Origin: Planctomycetaceae bacterium | GTDB lineage: Bacteria; Planctomycetota; Phycisphaerae; Phycisphaerales; SM1A02 | Reading direction: 5' to 3' | Assembly: GCA_947490615.1 (NCBI GenBank) | Contig: CANLHK010000002.1 | Coordinates: 248,001 to 312,000, forward strand | Length of the DNA stretch: 64,000 nucleotides | Shown here: positions 24,928 through 33,631 of the stretch, in pieces | Position numbering within the stretch: position 1 is the stretch's first letter | How the letters are laid out: every line of letters starts with the position of its first letter | Program-made: the position numbers and the translations under genes | Notes under the pieces: model-generated | The model's database searches: none | What the model saw: the letters and a program-made list of their open reading frames with translations, nothing else | What the model was told of the DNA's origin: nothing

Positions 24928-26400
24928 ATGAGCACAACGCCCGAGTTCGAACAGGTCCCGCAGTCTCCGAGTCTGCTTCCGAGGGCTCTCGCCCTGTTCG
25001 GTTCCATCGCGCTCGTACTCGGCCTCCTGTTCGCTCCGCACACTCTCGGCGCCACCATAAACAGCGCCGCCAATGCTGCACCCGCTTTGATTCCAGCCAA
25101 TTGGATTCTCGGCGTGCTGCCATTTGCGGGACTTCTCCTCTGTATCGCGGTTCTGCCGCTGATTCCCGCCACGGCGCATTGGTGGCACTCGAATCTCCAT
25201 CGGTACATCGTCTCGTTGGCTGCAGCGGCGCTCGCGCTGACCTACCTCGGACTTGCCCAAGGTGGAAACGCCATCGGCGACGCGCTGCACCACGCTATCC
25301 CAAGCGAGTTCGTGCCGTTCATCTGCCTCTTGTTCACGCTCTATGTGATCGCGGGTGGCTTGCGCATCGAGACGCCCTTTGACGGGCGTCCGCGAGAGAA
25401 CCTCAGCATCCTGACCCTTGGTGCGCTTCTGGCAAGCGTGATCGGAACCACGGGCGCCGCGATGCTCTTGATTCGGCCGTTGCTTGAGTCGATTCGTGGG
25501 CGCCGCTCCCGCGCACATTCGGTGGTGTTCTTCATCTTCATTGTCTGCAACTGTGGAGGCTGCCTGCTTCCGATTGGCGATCCGCCTCTCTTCATGGGCT
25601 ACCTGCGTGGCGTGCCTTTCGGTTGGACGCTCACACTCTGGAAGGAGTGGCTGATCGTCAACGGGCTCTTGCTCTTTGCCTACGCGTTGGTCGATTCGTT
25701 CCTGTTTCGCCGTGAAACGCGGGAGATCCAGCGCGCCGACGCGCACCGACGATTTCATCTCGAAGGCGGAGTGAACATCCCGCTGCTCGCGTTGGCGATC
25801 GCGGCTGTGGCGCTCGTGGTCCCTGGAAAAGTGATCGTGGGAACCTCGTTCGTAGCGCCCGAGTTTCTCCGCGAGGGGATTCTGCTTGCGCTCTGCGGGG
25901 TGAGTTGGATGCTGACGCCAACGCCCGTTCGGCAAGCCAACCGATTTGAGTTTGGCGCGATCATCGAAGTGGCGGCGATCTTCCTCGGGATCTTCATCTC
26001 GATGCAGCTCCCGCTGGCAGTGTTGTCCGCCAAAGGCGCGCAGCTCGGTCTCACTTCGCCCTACGCGTTCTATTGGATCACGGGTGCGCTCTCGAGTTTC
26101 CTCGACAACGCGCCGACCTATGTGGTCTTCTTTGAAGTGGCCAAGACGCTGCCACTCATCCCTGGCGAGGAAACGATTGCCGTGACCAACGGCGTCATCC
26201 GCACCGATCTGCTCACGGCGATTTCACTCGGCGCCGTGTTCATGGGCGCGAACACCTACATCGGCAACGGCCCGAACTTCATGGTGAAAGCGATCGCGGA
26301 GAGCGAGGGTGTCCCGATGCCGAGTTTCTTCGGCTACATGGCGTGGTCGGTCGGCATCCTCGTGCCGCTCTTGGCCGTGGCGGAGTTGGTGTTTCCCTAA
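24928..26400 (+). CDS. Sodium:proton antiporter-like membrane protein (ion transporter superfamily)
   Basis: 490 residues with about twelve hydrophobic helices. It resembles the putative Na+/H+ antiporter / citrate transporter-like branch of the ion transporter superfamily: LGVLPFAGLLLCIAVLPLI, NLSILTLGALLASVIGTTGAAMLLIRPLL, FFIFIVCNCGGCLLPIGDPPLFMGYLRGVPF, and near the C-terminus GALSSFLDNAPTYVVFF and GANTYIGNGPNFMVKAIAE. The paired GDPPLF and SSFLDNAPTY segments are typical of the two re-entrant loops that form the ion site. It probably exchanges sodium for protons, but the substrate is not proven. It converges on the next gene with a 9-base gap. Confidence 0.82.
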   Translation: MSTTPEFEQVPQSPSLLPRALALFGSIALVLGLLFAPHTLGATINSAANAAPALIPANWILGVLPFAGLLLCIAVLPLIPATAHWWHSNLHRYIVSLAAAALALTYLGLAQGGNAIGDALHHAIPSEFVPFICLLFTLYVIAGGLRIETPFDGRPRENLSILTLGALLASVIGTTGAAMLLIRPLLESIRGRRSRAHSVVFFIFIVCNCGGCLLPIGDPPLFMGYLRGVPFGWTLTLWKEWLIVNGLLLFAYALVDSFLFRRETREIQRADAHRRFHLEGGVNIPLLALAIAAVALVVPGKVIVGTSFVAPEFLREGILLALCGVSWMLTPTPVRQANRFEFGAIIEVAAIFLGIFISMQLPLAVLSAKGAQLGLTSPYAFYWITGALSSFLDNAPTYVVFFEVAKTLPLIPGEETIAVTNGVIRTDLLTAISLGAVFMGANTYIGNGPNFMVKAIAESEGVPMPSFFGYMAWSVGILVPLLAVAELVFP

Positions 26401-26409
26401 GGGCGTGCG

Positions 26410-27213
26410 TCAGCGCTTACCCTTCATCGAGGCGTAGATCACGCTCTGCACGACCACGCTCTCACCGAGAAGTCTTCCGACACGCTCGCTGGCTTGGTCA
26501 AGCGTCTTGAACTTCCCAGCATCGAGTTCGCTCTCAAACATCAAGAGCGAGTTCTCCACGCCGAGCAGAACACTCGCAAGCACCGCCCACTCGTGACGCG
26601 TCTGCGGCCAGTACTCGTTGGATTGCACGAGTTCAAACGGCGCGGTCACGCGCCAGCCGTCACCTGTCTCGATCAGCGCGATGAATCCGCCCGCAACAGG
26701 CGCCTCGTTGTAGAGAAGCGCCGCGGTGCCATCACCAAGATCAACAGCCTTGAGCTTTGCACGCGACTCGTCGAGAAACGCAAAGGGCTCGGTGACGGCG
26801 CGCTCGACGATGGGCCCGAAACCAAATCGATCTGCCAGGCGCTGCGCCTGCGTCATCGGACTGGCGTGACTCTTGGCGAGGTCCTTGGCAAAGCGCGCCT
26901 TCAACTTCGAACTCACGCGGCCGAGCTGGCCGAGCATCGTCGACAATTTGCCTTTGACATCACCGATGGCGCTGGCCTCGGTGACTCCATCGTCAAAGGT
27001 GATGTCGCGCGCAGCGATCTCGATGAACTGCGGCAAGTCCTCGGGACGACCGTCTTTGACAGCCTTCTGAACCGCATCGAGTAACGCGTCAGGGGTTGAG
27101 GTGTCGTAGATCGGGTCCGCACAGCCAGGAACTGCGACTCCGACCAACAACGCCGTGACCATCGCGAGGAATCTCGCGATCTGCGTCGTAGGGAATCGTG
27201 CCAACAGCTGCAT
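26410..27213 (-). CDS. Lipoprotein of unknown function
   Basis: 267 residues from ATG 27213. The signal peptide ends VAVPGC (Cys31), a lipobox. After the anchor come STPDALLDAVQKAVKDGRPEDLPQFIEIAARDITFDDG, predicted mostly helical, and a C-terminal part with WRVTAPFELVQSNEYWPQTRHEWAVLASVLLGVENSLLMFE. I do not recognise a family. The start is supported by a TACACT-N6-ATG sequence and by the Cys position. It is divergent from thiS, with a 62-base gap. Confidence 0.7.
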   Translation of the reverse strand: MQLLARFPTTQIARFLAMVTALLVGVAVPGCADPIYDTSTPDALLDAVQKAVKDGRPEDLPQFIEIAARDITFDDGVTEASAIGDVKGKLSTMLGQLGRVSSKLKARFAKDLAKSHASPMTQAQRLADRFGFGPIVERAVTEPFAFLDESRAKLKAVDLGDGTAALLYNEAPVAGGFIALIETGDGWRVTAPFELVQSNEYWPQTRHEWAVLASVLLGVENSLLMFESELDAGKFKTLDQASERVGRLLGESVVVQSVIYASMKGKR

Positions 27214-27219
27214 GGACGC

Positions 27220-27225
27220 AGTGTA
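27220..27225 (-). promoter_or_regulatory. -10-like TACACT before the lipoprotein gene
   Basis: Minus-strand TACACT, six bases before ATG 27213. It is part of a 15-base sequence (27215-27229) that occurs identically at 63384-63398, again just before a minus-strand ATG. Confidence 0.45.
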
Positions 27226-27275
27226 CGACCGCGCATGAGCGCGTAGCATCGCCGACGATCCACGAAACACGCGCC

Positions 27276-27494
27276 ATGACTGCTTCTACACAGACGACTC
27301 TTGAACTCAACGGACAGCCGATCTCGGTGCCGAGCGGCACCTCCATCGCTGAGCTCGTGGCTCAGACGCTGCCCAACGCCCGCGCCTACGCCGTTGAGGT
27401 CAATCGTGCGGTTCTTTCCCGCCGCGATCACGCCACGCGGATCATTGCTTCGGGTGATCGCGTTGAAATCGTGACCCTCGTCGGTGGCGGATAG
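27276..27494 (+). CDS. thiS: Sulfur carrier protein ThiS
   Basis: 72 residues from ATG 27276, the family size. It has the ubiquitin-like pattern LELNGQPISVPSGTSIAELVAQ, AVEVNRAVLSRRDH, GDRVEIVTLVGGG, ending in the Gly-Gly tail that is adenylated and thiocarboxylated. ThiS donates sulfur to the thiazole ring of thiamine. thiG follows 30 bases later. No TPP riboswitch (THI-box) is visible in the 62-base leader. Confidence 0.92.
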   Translation: MTASTQTTLELNGQPISVPSGTSIAELVAQTLPNARAYAVEVNRAVLSRRDHATRIIASGDRVEIVTLVGGG

Positions 27495-27524
27495 TCGTTT
27501 CACTGGCCCGACTTGCTTGCTCCC

Positions 27525-28433
27525 ATGTCTACGCAACCATCCACCCGCCCCGCTCCCGCCCCGCACGCCGCGGGAATCGCGCCCAACGCCTTTGCGATTC
27601 CGCCGCTCAAGATCGGTGGTTTCACGCTCACGAGCCGCCTGGTTACGGGTACTGGGAAGTACCGCGACTACGCGACCATGCAGCAGTCACTCGAAGTCAG
27701 CGGGTGCGATGTGGTGACCGTCGCGGTGCGCCGCGAACGACTCGTGGATGCCGAAGGGCGCTCGCTGTTGGACTACCTCGACCTCGCGCGCTACACGATC
27801 CTTCCCAACACAGCAGGTTGCTTCAACGCCGACGATGCCGTGCGCGTGGCGCGTCTTGGCCGCGAGATCCTCGACTCAGTGGACAACGCGGGAAAAAACT
27901 GGGTCAAACTCGAAGTCCTCGGCGACCGCACCACGCTCTTGCCTGATCCCGTCGGCACGCTTGAAGCCTGTCGCGAGTTGGTGAAGGACGGATTCACCGT
28001 GCTCTGCTACTCGAGTGATGATCCGATCATGGCCGTGCGTCTGCGCGATGCGGGCGCGGCGAGCGTCATGCCTGCGGGCAGTCCGATTGGTTCTGGTCGC
28101 GGCATCAGTAATCCAGCGAACATCCTGTTGATTCTCGAGCTCCTCAAGAGTGCGTCCGCAGGCGGCGAACCGTCGTACCCAGTCATCGTCGACGCAGGAG
28201 TCGGCACGCCGAGCGACATCACACTCGCGATGGAACTCGGCGCCGATGGCGTGCTCCTCAACACAGGCATCGCCCACGCGCAGGATCCTGTGCGCATGGC
28301 CCACGCGATGCGTCTCGCACTCGAGAGTGGCTACCACGGACTGCGCAGTGGACGCATTGGGCGAAAGCTTCACGCCAGCGCTTCGAGTCCATGGACGGGT
28401 TCCATCGCCTCGACGGTGATTCCTGGCGAGTGA
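27525..28433 (+). CDS. thiG: Thiazole synthase ThiG
   Basis: 302 residues from ATG 27525. The TIM-barrel enzyme joins 1-deoxyxylulose 5-phosphate, dehydroglycine and the ThiS sulfur into the thiamine thiazole. Motifs: [38 protein letters not shown] with Schiff-base Lys128, [12 protein letters not shown], and [35 protein letters not shown] 25-residue Pro/Ala-rich N-terminal extension is additional to the usual start. thiO/thiH and other thi genes are not in the window. It converges on the phosphohexomutase gene with a 12-base gap. Confidence 0.95.
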   Translation: MSTQPSTRPAPAPHAAGIAPNAFAIPPLKIGGFTLTSRLVTGTGKYRDYATMQQSLEVSGCDVVTVAVRRERLVDAEGRSLLDYLDLARYTILPNTAGCFNADDAVRVARLGREILDSVDNAGKNWVKLEVLGDRTTLLPDPVGTLEACRELVKDGFTVLCYSSDDPIMAVRLRDAGAASVMPAGSPIGSGRGISNPANILLILELLKSASAGGEPSYPVIVDAGVGTPSDITLAMELGADGVLLNTGIAHAQDPVRMAHAMRLALESGYHGLRSGRIGRKLHASASSPWTGSIASTVIPGE

Positions 28434-28445
28434 CGCGATCTGAGG

Positions 28446-29843
28446 TTAGTGCGCGACGCGATGACCGAGGTATTGCGAGAGTTCGGCAACGGTCGCGTCC
28501 ACAGTCTTCTGATCGCGCGCTTCGAGATTGAGCCGCAGGAGTGGCTCGGTGTTCGAGAGTCGGATGTTGCCCCACCACGAACCTGCGTCGATGGAAAGAC
28601 CATCGAGTTCATGGGTCTTGGCCTTCGGGTATGCGGCTTTCAACGCCGCGAGCGCACCGAGCTTGTCCTCGTTCTCAAAGTTGATCTCGCCCGATTGCGC
28701 GTAGCGCACGCAGGGCTTGATGAGCGCCGAGAGCGGTTGCTTCGTGGTCGCGAGCGCACTGACGACAGCAGCAAGCGTGCGCGCCGCAGAGTCGGTGTTC
28801 CACATGTCGGCAAAGTAGAAGTGCCCGCTGAGTTCGCCGCCAATCACACCGCGGGCCTCCGCGAGTTTCGCTTTCATGAAGACATGCCCGACGCGACTCT
28901 CGATGGGAACACCGCCATGCTCACGAATGAGTTCGACCACGCTGCGTGAACTGCGCAGGTCATACACCACGGCCTTTCCTGGTGCCTTCAACAGCGCATC
29001 CTGCGTGAGCCATCCAAGCAAGAGATCACAGCCAATCGGCGCGCCGCGCTCATCAAGCACGATGCAGCGATCGGCGTCGCCATCAAAGCAGAAGCCTGCA
29101 TCAAACTTTCCCGTGGCCATGAGCGCTTGCAGGTCGCGGAGATTCGACTCCACCAACGGATTCGGCTCATGGACGAACTCGCCCGACGAGTTGTCGAAGT
29201 AGAGCTTCTCGATCACGAGCCCCTTCACGCCTTCGAACACGCGGGGAATCATCGTGCCCGCCATGCCGTTGGAAGCGTCGATGGCGATGCGCAAGACGCG
29301 CGTGCCCGCAATCAACGCTGGATCGAGGAAGGAAAGCAAGTGTGCGCGGTAGTCGCTCCAGAGGTCGCGCGCTTCTTCACCACCGCCTTGCGGAGTGATG
29401 CGCGTGGCTTCCACAAGCGAAGCGAGTCGCTGGATCTCGCCGAGTCCTGTCGCCTGACCAACGGGCCTCGCCTCGCGGCGCGAAATCTTGAAGCCGTTGT
29501 ATTGCGCTGGATTGTGGCTGGCCGTGACCTGCACCCCACCTGCGCAGCCAAGATGATTGATCGCGAAATAGACCATCGGGGTATCGACGAGGCCGAGATC
29601 GATGACCGAGGCCCCCGCGTCGCGCATGCCCTGTTTCAGCTGCGCCGAAAGACTTGGCGAACTCTTGCGCATATCGCGTCCGACGCAAATCGAGCGGGAC
29701 ATCGGGTCGATGAACCCCGCCGCGGCGCCTTCTTGGAGCAACAGTTGTGCGGTGCCGTAGCCGATCTGCCAGGCCAAAGCCTCATTGAGAGGCTTGGGAT
29801 AGAGGGCGCGGACGTCGTAGGCCTTGAAGACTTTCGAGAGCAT
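28446..29843 (-). CDS. Phosphomannomutase / phosphoglucomutase
   Basis: 465 residues from ATG 29843; the open frame extends upstream without similarity. Alpha-D-phosphohexomutase signatures: FKAYDVRALYPKPLN at the N-terminus, the phosphoserine loop VTASHNPAQYNGFK, the metal site FCFDGDADRC, sugar-specificity loop GGELSGHFYF, and the phosphate-binding SNTEPLLRLNLEA. It interconverts mannose or glucose 1- and 6-phosphates, which may feed the glucose-1-phosphate used by rfbA in the polysaccharide locus. A TATACC hexamer lies seven bases before the ATG. Confidence 0.93.
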   Translation of the reverse strand: MLSKVFKAYDVRALYPKPLNEALAWQIGYGTAQLLLQEGAAAGFIDPMSRSICVGRDMRKSSPSLSAQLKQGMRDAGASVIDLGLVDTPMVYFAINHLGCAGGVQVTASHNPAQYNGFKISRREARPVGQATGLGEIQRLASLVEATRITPQGGGEEARDLWSDYRAHLLSFLDPALIAGTRVLRIAIDASNGMAGTMIPRVFEGVKGLVIEKLYFDNSSGEFVHEPNPLVESNLRDLQALMATGKFDAGFCFDGDADRCIVLDERGAPIGCDLLLGWLTQDALLKAPGKAVVYDLRSSRSVVELIREHGGVPIESRVGHVFMKAKLAEARGVIGGELSGHFYFADMWNTDSAARTLAAVVSALATTKQPLSALIKPCVRYAQSGEINFENEDKLGALAALKAAYPKAKTHELDGLSIDAGSWWGNIRLSNTEPLLRLNLEARDQKTVDATVAELSQYLGHRVAH

Positions 29844-30129
29844 GGGGAGGGGTATATCGGACGGGAAGCGACCTCGCCGCGATCCGAGCGCTCCCGCCTG
29901 AAAACCCCGAAGCGCCGAGATTCCCCTCTGCAAGCTCGCGCGGCTTTCGTTAGGATCGCCGATCCCCCTGAAGGCGATGGTCGCCTGATGGATCAACCCC
30001 GCGCACAGTGGCAGCGCGGAACAGTTTGCGACGCAAAGTTCGGCAGCAGCCGCACTCGCGTCACCCACAAGCGCCCTTTGACGGGTGGGCAAGCCACGCC
30101 CGCTGCGTCGGTGTCGCTGGAGAGCAATC
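29844..30129. other. Divergent region upstream of rpsB and the phosphohexomutase gene
   Basis: 286 bases without a gene. On the minus strand TATACC (29856-29851) lies seven bases before the phosphohexomutase ATG. On the plus strand AGGCGA (29972-29977) and TCGCCT (29981-29986) form a short hairpin in what would be the rpsB leader, and TAGGAT at 29952-29957 could be a -10 box. I cannot match a known rpsB leader RNA. Confidence 0.35.
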
Positions 30130-31023
30130 ATGGCATCTCTCGTTCAAGAACTCATCGAAGCCGGCATTCACTTCGGGCAGCGCCGCAGCAATTGGAACCC
30201 GAAGATGGCGCCGTATATCCACGGCGTCCGCAACCAGATCCACATCCTCGATGTGCGTGAGTCGATCAAGGGCATGTTGCTCGCCAAGCGCTTCCTCGAG
30301 AAGTGCGTCAGCGACGGCAAGGATGTCTGCTTCATCGGCACCAAGCGCCAAGCGCGCGGACCGATCGAGCAGTACGCCGCCGAAGCAGGCATGCCGTTCG
30401 TCACTGAGCGTTGGCTCGGTGGCACGCTGACCAACTTCCGCACGATTCGGGAGCGGCTCCGTCGCCTTGAAGAACTCGATCGCCTCGTCGAGAGCGGCGA
30501 GATGAAGAACTACTCCAAGAAGATGGAATCGCAGCTCATGCGTGAGCGCAAGAAGATCCAGCGCAACCTCGGCGGCGTCCGCAACATGACCAAGCTTCCT
30601 GGCGCGTTGGTGGTCATCGACACCAACCGCGAGAAGAACGCGCTTCTTGAAGCGAAGTCTCTTGGCATTCCCACCGTGTGCCTCGTCGATACCGACGGCG
30701 ATCCCGATCTCGTGAACATCCCGATTCCTGGCAACGACGACTCGATGCGCACGATTGACATCGTGGTGCGCGAGCTCTGCGATGCGATCAAGAAGGGTAA
30801 GGAAGGCCGTTCGACTTCCGCGGGCGAAAACCCGGCGAATGAAGGCCGTGAGCGTGGCGAAGGTCGCGAACGCGGCGAGGGTCGTGGAGAGCGCGGCGAT
30901 GGCCGTGGCGAACAACGCCGTCGTTCGAGCCGAAGCTCCTTCCGCGCCGATGGACCCGTTGCTGCAGGCGCTGAAGCAAGCGCCGCTAGCTCAGCCGAAG
31001 CTGGCGCAGCGCCGTCGGCCTGA
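30130..31023 (+). CDS. rpsB: 30S ribosomal protein S2 with long charged C-terminal tail
   Basis: 297 residues from ATG 30130 with GGAGAGCAATC upstream. The S2 core (1 to about 225) is clear: LIEAGIHFGQRRSNWNPKMAPYIHG, RNQIHILDV, GTKRQA, RWLGGTLTNF, LGGVRNMTKLPGALVVID, EAKSLGIPTVCLVDTD. After residue 225 comes a 70-residue tail with repeated RGEGR/RERGEGRGERGDGRGE blocks, then an Arg/Ser patch and an Ala-rich end. Most bacterial S2 proteins end near residue 240-260 without such a tail. It forms an operon with tsf, 42 bases downstream. Confidence 0.97.
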   Translation: MASLVQELIEAGIHFGQRRSNWNPKMAPYIHGVRNQIHILDVRESIKGMLLAKRFLEKCVSDGKDVCFIGTKRQARGPIEQYAAEAGMPFVTERWLGGTLTNFRTIRERLRRLEELDRLVESGEMKNYSKKMESQLMRERKKIQRNLGGVRNMTKLPGALVVIDTNREKNALLEAKSLGIPTVCLVDTDGDPDLVNIPIPGNDDSMRTIDIVVRELCDAIKKGKEGRSTSAGENPANEGRERGEGRERGEGRGERGDGRGEQRRRSSRSSFRADGPVAAGAEASAASSAEAGAAPSA

Positions 31024-31065
31024 GTCGCACCATCACGAATCCCACACGAGAAACGAGCACCCACA

Positions 31066-31887
31066 ATGAGCACTGTGAGCATCAGCCCCAAGGACGTGAT
31101 GAAGTTGCGTGATCGCACTGGTCTTGGCATGGGCGAGTGCAAGAGCGCACTGGTCGAAGCCAACGGCGACATCGAAGCAGCTGAGAAGATCATCCGCGAG
31201 AAGATGAAGGGCAAGATGGACGCGCGCACCGATCGCGCCGCTGGCGAAGGTTGCATCGCTGTTGCCATCAGCAACGGCAAGGCCGCCATCGTCGAGATCC
31301 GATCGGAGACCGACTTCACCTCGCGCAACGAAGAGTTCCGCGCCATGGCCACGACGGTGTCCAAACTTGCGCTCGGACACAACGCTGGCTCGATCACCGC
31401 CGACAAGGCGATGGTGGACGCGGTCGATGTCGTGAGACTCAAGTCAGGCGAGAACCTTTCCTTCGCGCGCGGCACGGTTCTGCAAGGCGGCTCGTTCGCC
31501 TTCTATGTCCACCACGACGCGAAGCTTGGCGTGCTCCTCCAGTACACCAAGGCCGATGGCGCCGAAGATCTCGCTGCCGATGTCGGCACGGGAATCTGCC
31601 AGCACATCGCTGCAGCGGTGCCCACGCCCGCCGCAATCGATTCGGCTGGTTTGGACGCTGCGGTCGTGGCCGCCAAGCGCGCTGAAGCCATCGCCGAAGC
31701 GCAAGCCTCAGGCAAGCCCGCCCAAATCGCTGAGAAGATGGCAGAAGGCAAGATGCGCAAGTACTTCGAAGAGGTCACCCTCCTCGGCCAGCCCTATGTC
31801 CGCGATGACAAGATGCAAGTCGGCCAGATCATCCCCAAGGGCATCACCTTGGTGAAGTTCGTCCGTCTGCGCCTTGGTCAGGACTGA
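31066..31887 (+). CDS. tsf: Elongation factor Ts
   Basis: 273 residues. The N-terminal UBA-like domain has the signature VMKLRDRTGLGMGECKSALVEANGDIEAAEKIIRE. The core has the EF-Ts motif VEIRSETDFTSRNEEF, where Thr-Asp-Phe contacts EF-Tu, then GICQHIAAAVP and the C-terminal LLGQPYVRDDKMQVGQII. EF-Ts exchanges GDP for GTP on EF-Tu. It follows rpsB as in most bacteria and is ended by a strong terminator. Confidence 0.97.
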   Translation: MSTVSISPKDVMKLRDRTGLGMGECKSALVEANGDIEAAEKIIREKMKGKMDARTDRAAGEGCIAVAISNGKAAIVEIRSETDFTSRNEEFRAMATTVSKLALGHNAGSITADKAMVDAVDVVRLKSGENLSFARGTVLQGGSFAFYVHHDAKLGVLLQYTKADGAEDLAADVGTGICQHIAAAVPTPAAIDSAGLDAAVVAAKRAEAIAEAQASGKPAQIAEKMAEGKMRKYFEEVTLLGQPYVRDDKMQVGQIIPKGITLVKFVRLRLGQD

Positions 31888-31909
31888 GTCGCTTTCGAGC
31901 TGCACACCC

Positions 31910-31949
31910 CACGCGGGAGGTCCACCTTGGACCTCCCGCGTGTCTTTTT
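31910..31949 (+). terminator. Rho-independent terminator of rpsB-tsf
   Basis: A perfect 15-base stem, CACGCGGGAGGTCCA (31910-31924) with TGGACCTCCCGCGTG (31928-31942), a three-base loop and then TCTTTTT (31943-31949). It starts 23 bases after the tsf stop codon. Confidence 0.95.
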
Positions 31950-32018
31950 CGGCAGCGAAGCGGCGCGTCAGGCACGCTCGATTGCGGGCGCATGCAGGAG
32001 TTTGCCGAAGAGCAACCC

Positions 32019-32951
32019 ATGCAGGTGAGCGTTCTCATTGTGGGCTATCAGAATCTCCGTCATCTCGAGGCGTGCATCGGTGGTGCCATCGCCTCAATGC
32101 GCGGAGTGACGGGTGAGATCCTCTTCATCGATTGCTCGAACGATGGGAGCAGTGCGTTCGTCCGCGAGCGCTTTCCCTCGGTGCGTGTGCTTCCTTCGGC
32201 GGGCAATCTTGGATTCGGCCGCGGCAACAATCATCTCGCACGCTCTGCGACGGGCGACTTCCTTCTCCTGCTCAATCCCGACACCGTTCCAAAGTCAGAC
32301 GAGATCGCGCGACTCGTGCACTTTGCCCAAGCGCATCCGCGCGCGGGCATCTGCGGCGGACGGTGCGTCTTGACAAGCGGTGCGCACGATCTTGGCTCAC
32401 ACCAACCGATGCTCGATGTTTGGGGGATGATTCTCGTCGCACTCGGACTCGGTCGGTTTCGTCGCGGCGCCCTCCCACTTGCTGCGCAATCGCCGCAGCG
32501 CGTCGAGGTCATCTCGGGCGCGTTTCTCTTGGTAGAGCGCGCGCTCTGGGAACAGCTCGGCGGCTTTGATGAGCTCTTCTTCATGTACACCGAAGAGGTC
32601 GACCTCTGTCGCCGCGTTTCGGATGCTGGACGAGAGATCTGGTCCGATCCGTCGATCGTGATGATCCACGACGCAGGCAGCGGAGATCCCGACAATCCAC
32701 GCAAGCGGCTGCAACTGCTGCGCGGCAATGCCACCTTCTTTCACAAGCACTACGGGCCCGTCGCCGCGACGATTGGTTGCGCAGCGATCTATGTCAACGA
32801 GGCGATTCGTCTCTGCTATGCGCGCACCTTCTTGCGTCTCCTGCGGCCTGCGCGCGCCAACACACTTGGCGAACGCTGCCTGCACGCCTTGCGTCACCGT
32901 CACGAGTGGTGGAATGGTTGGCCAGTCGGGATGCGCTTCGAGAGCAACTAA
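32019..32951 (+). CDS. Glycosyltransferase family 2 (rhamnosyltransferase-like)
   Basis: 310 residues from ATG 32019; an in-frame ATG at 31992 is an alternative. GT-A fold motifs: MQVSVLIVGYQNLRHLEACIGG, LFIDCSNDGSS, NLGFGRGNNHLARSATGDFLLLLNPDTV (the metal-binding DxD-like NPD), then ISGAFLLVERALWEQLGGFDELFFMYTEEVDLCRRV, the usual acceptor/catalytic region. Such GT2 enzymes often transfer rhamnose in cell surface polysaccharides, which fits the nearby dTDP-rhamnose genes. It overlaps the convergent methyltransferase gene by four bases. Confidence 0.88.
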   Translation: MQVSVLIVGYQNLRHLEACIGGAIASMRGVTGEILFIDCSNDGSSAFVRERFPSVRVLPSAGNLGFGRGNNHLARSATGDFLLLLNPDTVPKSDEIARLVHFAQAHPRAGICGGRCVLTSGAHDLGSHQPMLDVWGMILVALGLGRFRRGALPLAAQSPQRVEVISGAFLLVERALWEQLGGFDELFFMYTEEVDLCRRVSDAGREIWSDPSIVMIHDAGSGDPDNPRKRLQLLRGNATFFHKHYGPVAATIGCAAIYVNEAIRLCYARTFLRLLRPARANTLGERCLHALRHRHEWWNGWPVGMRFESN

Positions 32952-33628
32952 CGGCTCGTCGGGGCGAGATCTGCGACAAAGAACCGATGCCACTGCAATT
33001 CGCGCACGCGAAATGTCTGGATCGAGGCGAAGCCGACGGCGCGCAGTGCCCGCACAATCGTCCGCGCGCTGATGCCGTCGACGCCGATCTCCCAGTAGTG
33101 CCCCATGGTTTCAAGCCGCTCTGCTCGCCACGCCGCATTGGGCGCACGCGTCGGAATCACGCACGAGAACCGCTTCAAGCCAATGCGTGGGAGCACGAGT
33201 GCGCACTCGAAGCCGCGCGTTGTATCGGGAAGTGAGAGCACGAGCCGCGTGCGCGTCACTCGATGCAACTCACGGACCGCAGGAACAAACTGGTCAAAGG
33301 GAAGATGCTCGAGCACTTGGCAGCAGCTGCTGACTTCGAAGCTCTGCGCCTCGCGCGGAATCGCCCGCACATCGCCGAGGATGTCAGGACTGAGTGCTGC
33401 TTGCACATCGAGTGTGGTGACTGTGACACCCAGACGGCGCATCGCCAGCGCGCAGATTCCTGTGCCAACTCCAACTTCGAGCACGCTCATCGGGCTCACC
33501 GAGAGGACAGCATCCAGCTGCGCGGCGAACGAATACGCCCGCCCATGGCTCATATAGGTCGGGTCGTAATGCTCGACCCCAGGAACATGTTCGTCGATTT
33601 GGTTCACGCAAGTCTCGATACAGCGCAT
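32948..33628 (-). CDS. SAM-dependent class I methyltransferase
   Basis: 226 residues. The Rossmann-like core has motif I VLEVGVGTGICALAMRRLG, an acidic end of strand 2 (TTLDVQ) and a post-motif CCQVLEHLPFDQFVPAVRELHRVTR typical of type 11/23 methyltransferases, followed by LVLSLPDTT. The substrate cannot be told; sugar O-methylation in the polysaccharide is likely from position. It is the last gene of the eleven-gene minus-strand operon, 3 bases after rfbB. Confidence 0.85.
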   Translation of the reverse strand: MRCIETCVNQIDEHVPGVEHYDPTYMSHGRAYSFAAQLDAVLSVSPMSVLEVGVGTGICALAMRRLGVTVTTLDVQAALSPDILGDVRAIPREAQSFEVSSCCQVLEHLPFDQFVPAVRELHRVTRTRLVLSLPDTTRGFECALVLPRIGLKRFSCVIPTRAPNAAWRAERLETMGHYWEIGVDGISARTIVRALRAVGFASIQTFRVRELQWHRFFVADLAPTSR

Positions 33629-33631
33629 CGC

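Noticed and set aside
27214-27275. TPP riboswitch before thiS
   Set aside because: The gap is 62 bases and lacks the conserved THI-box segments.
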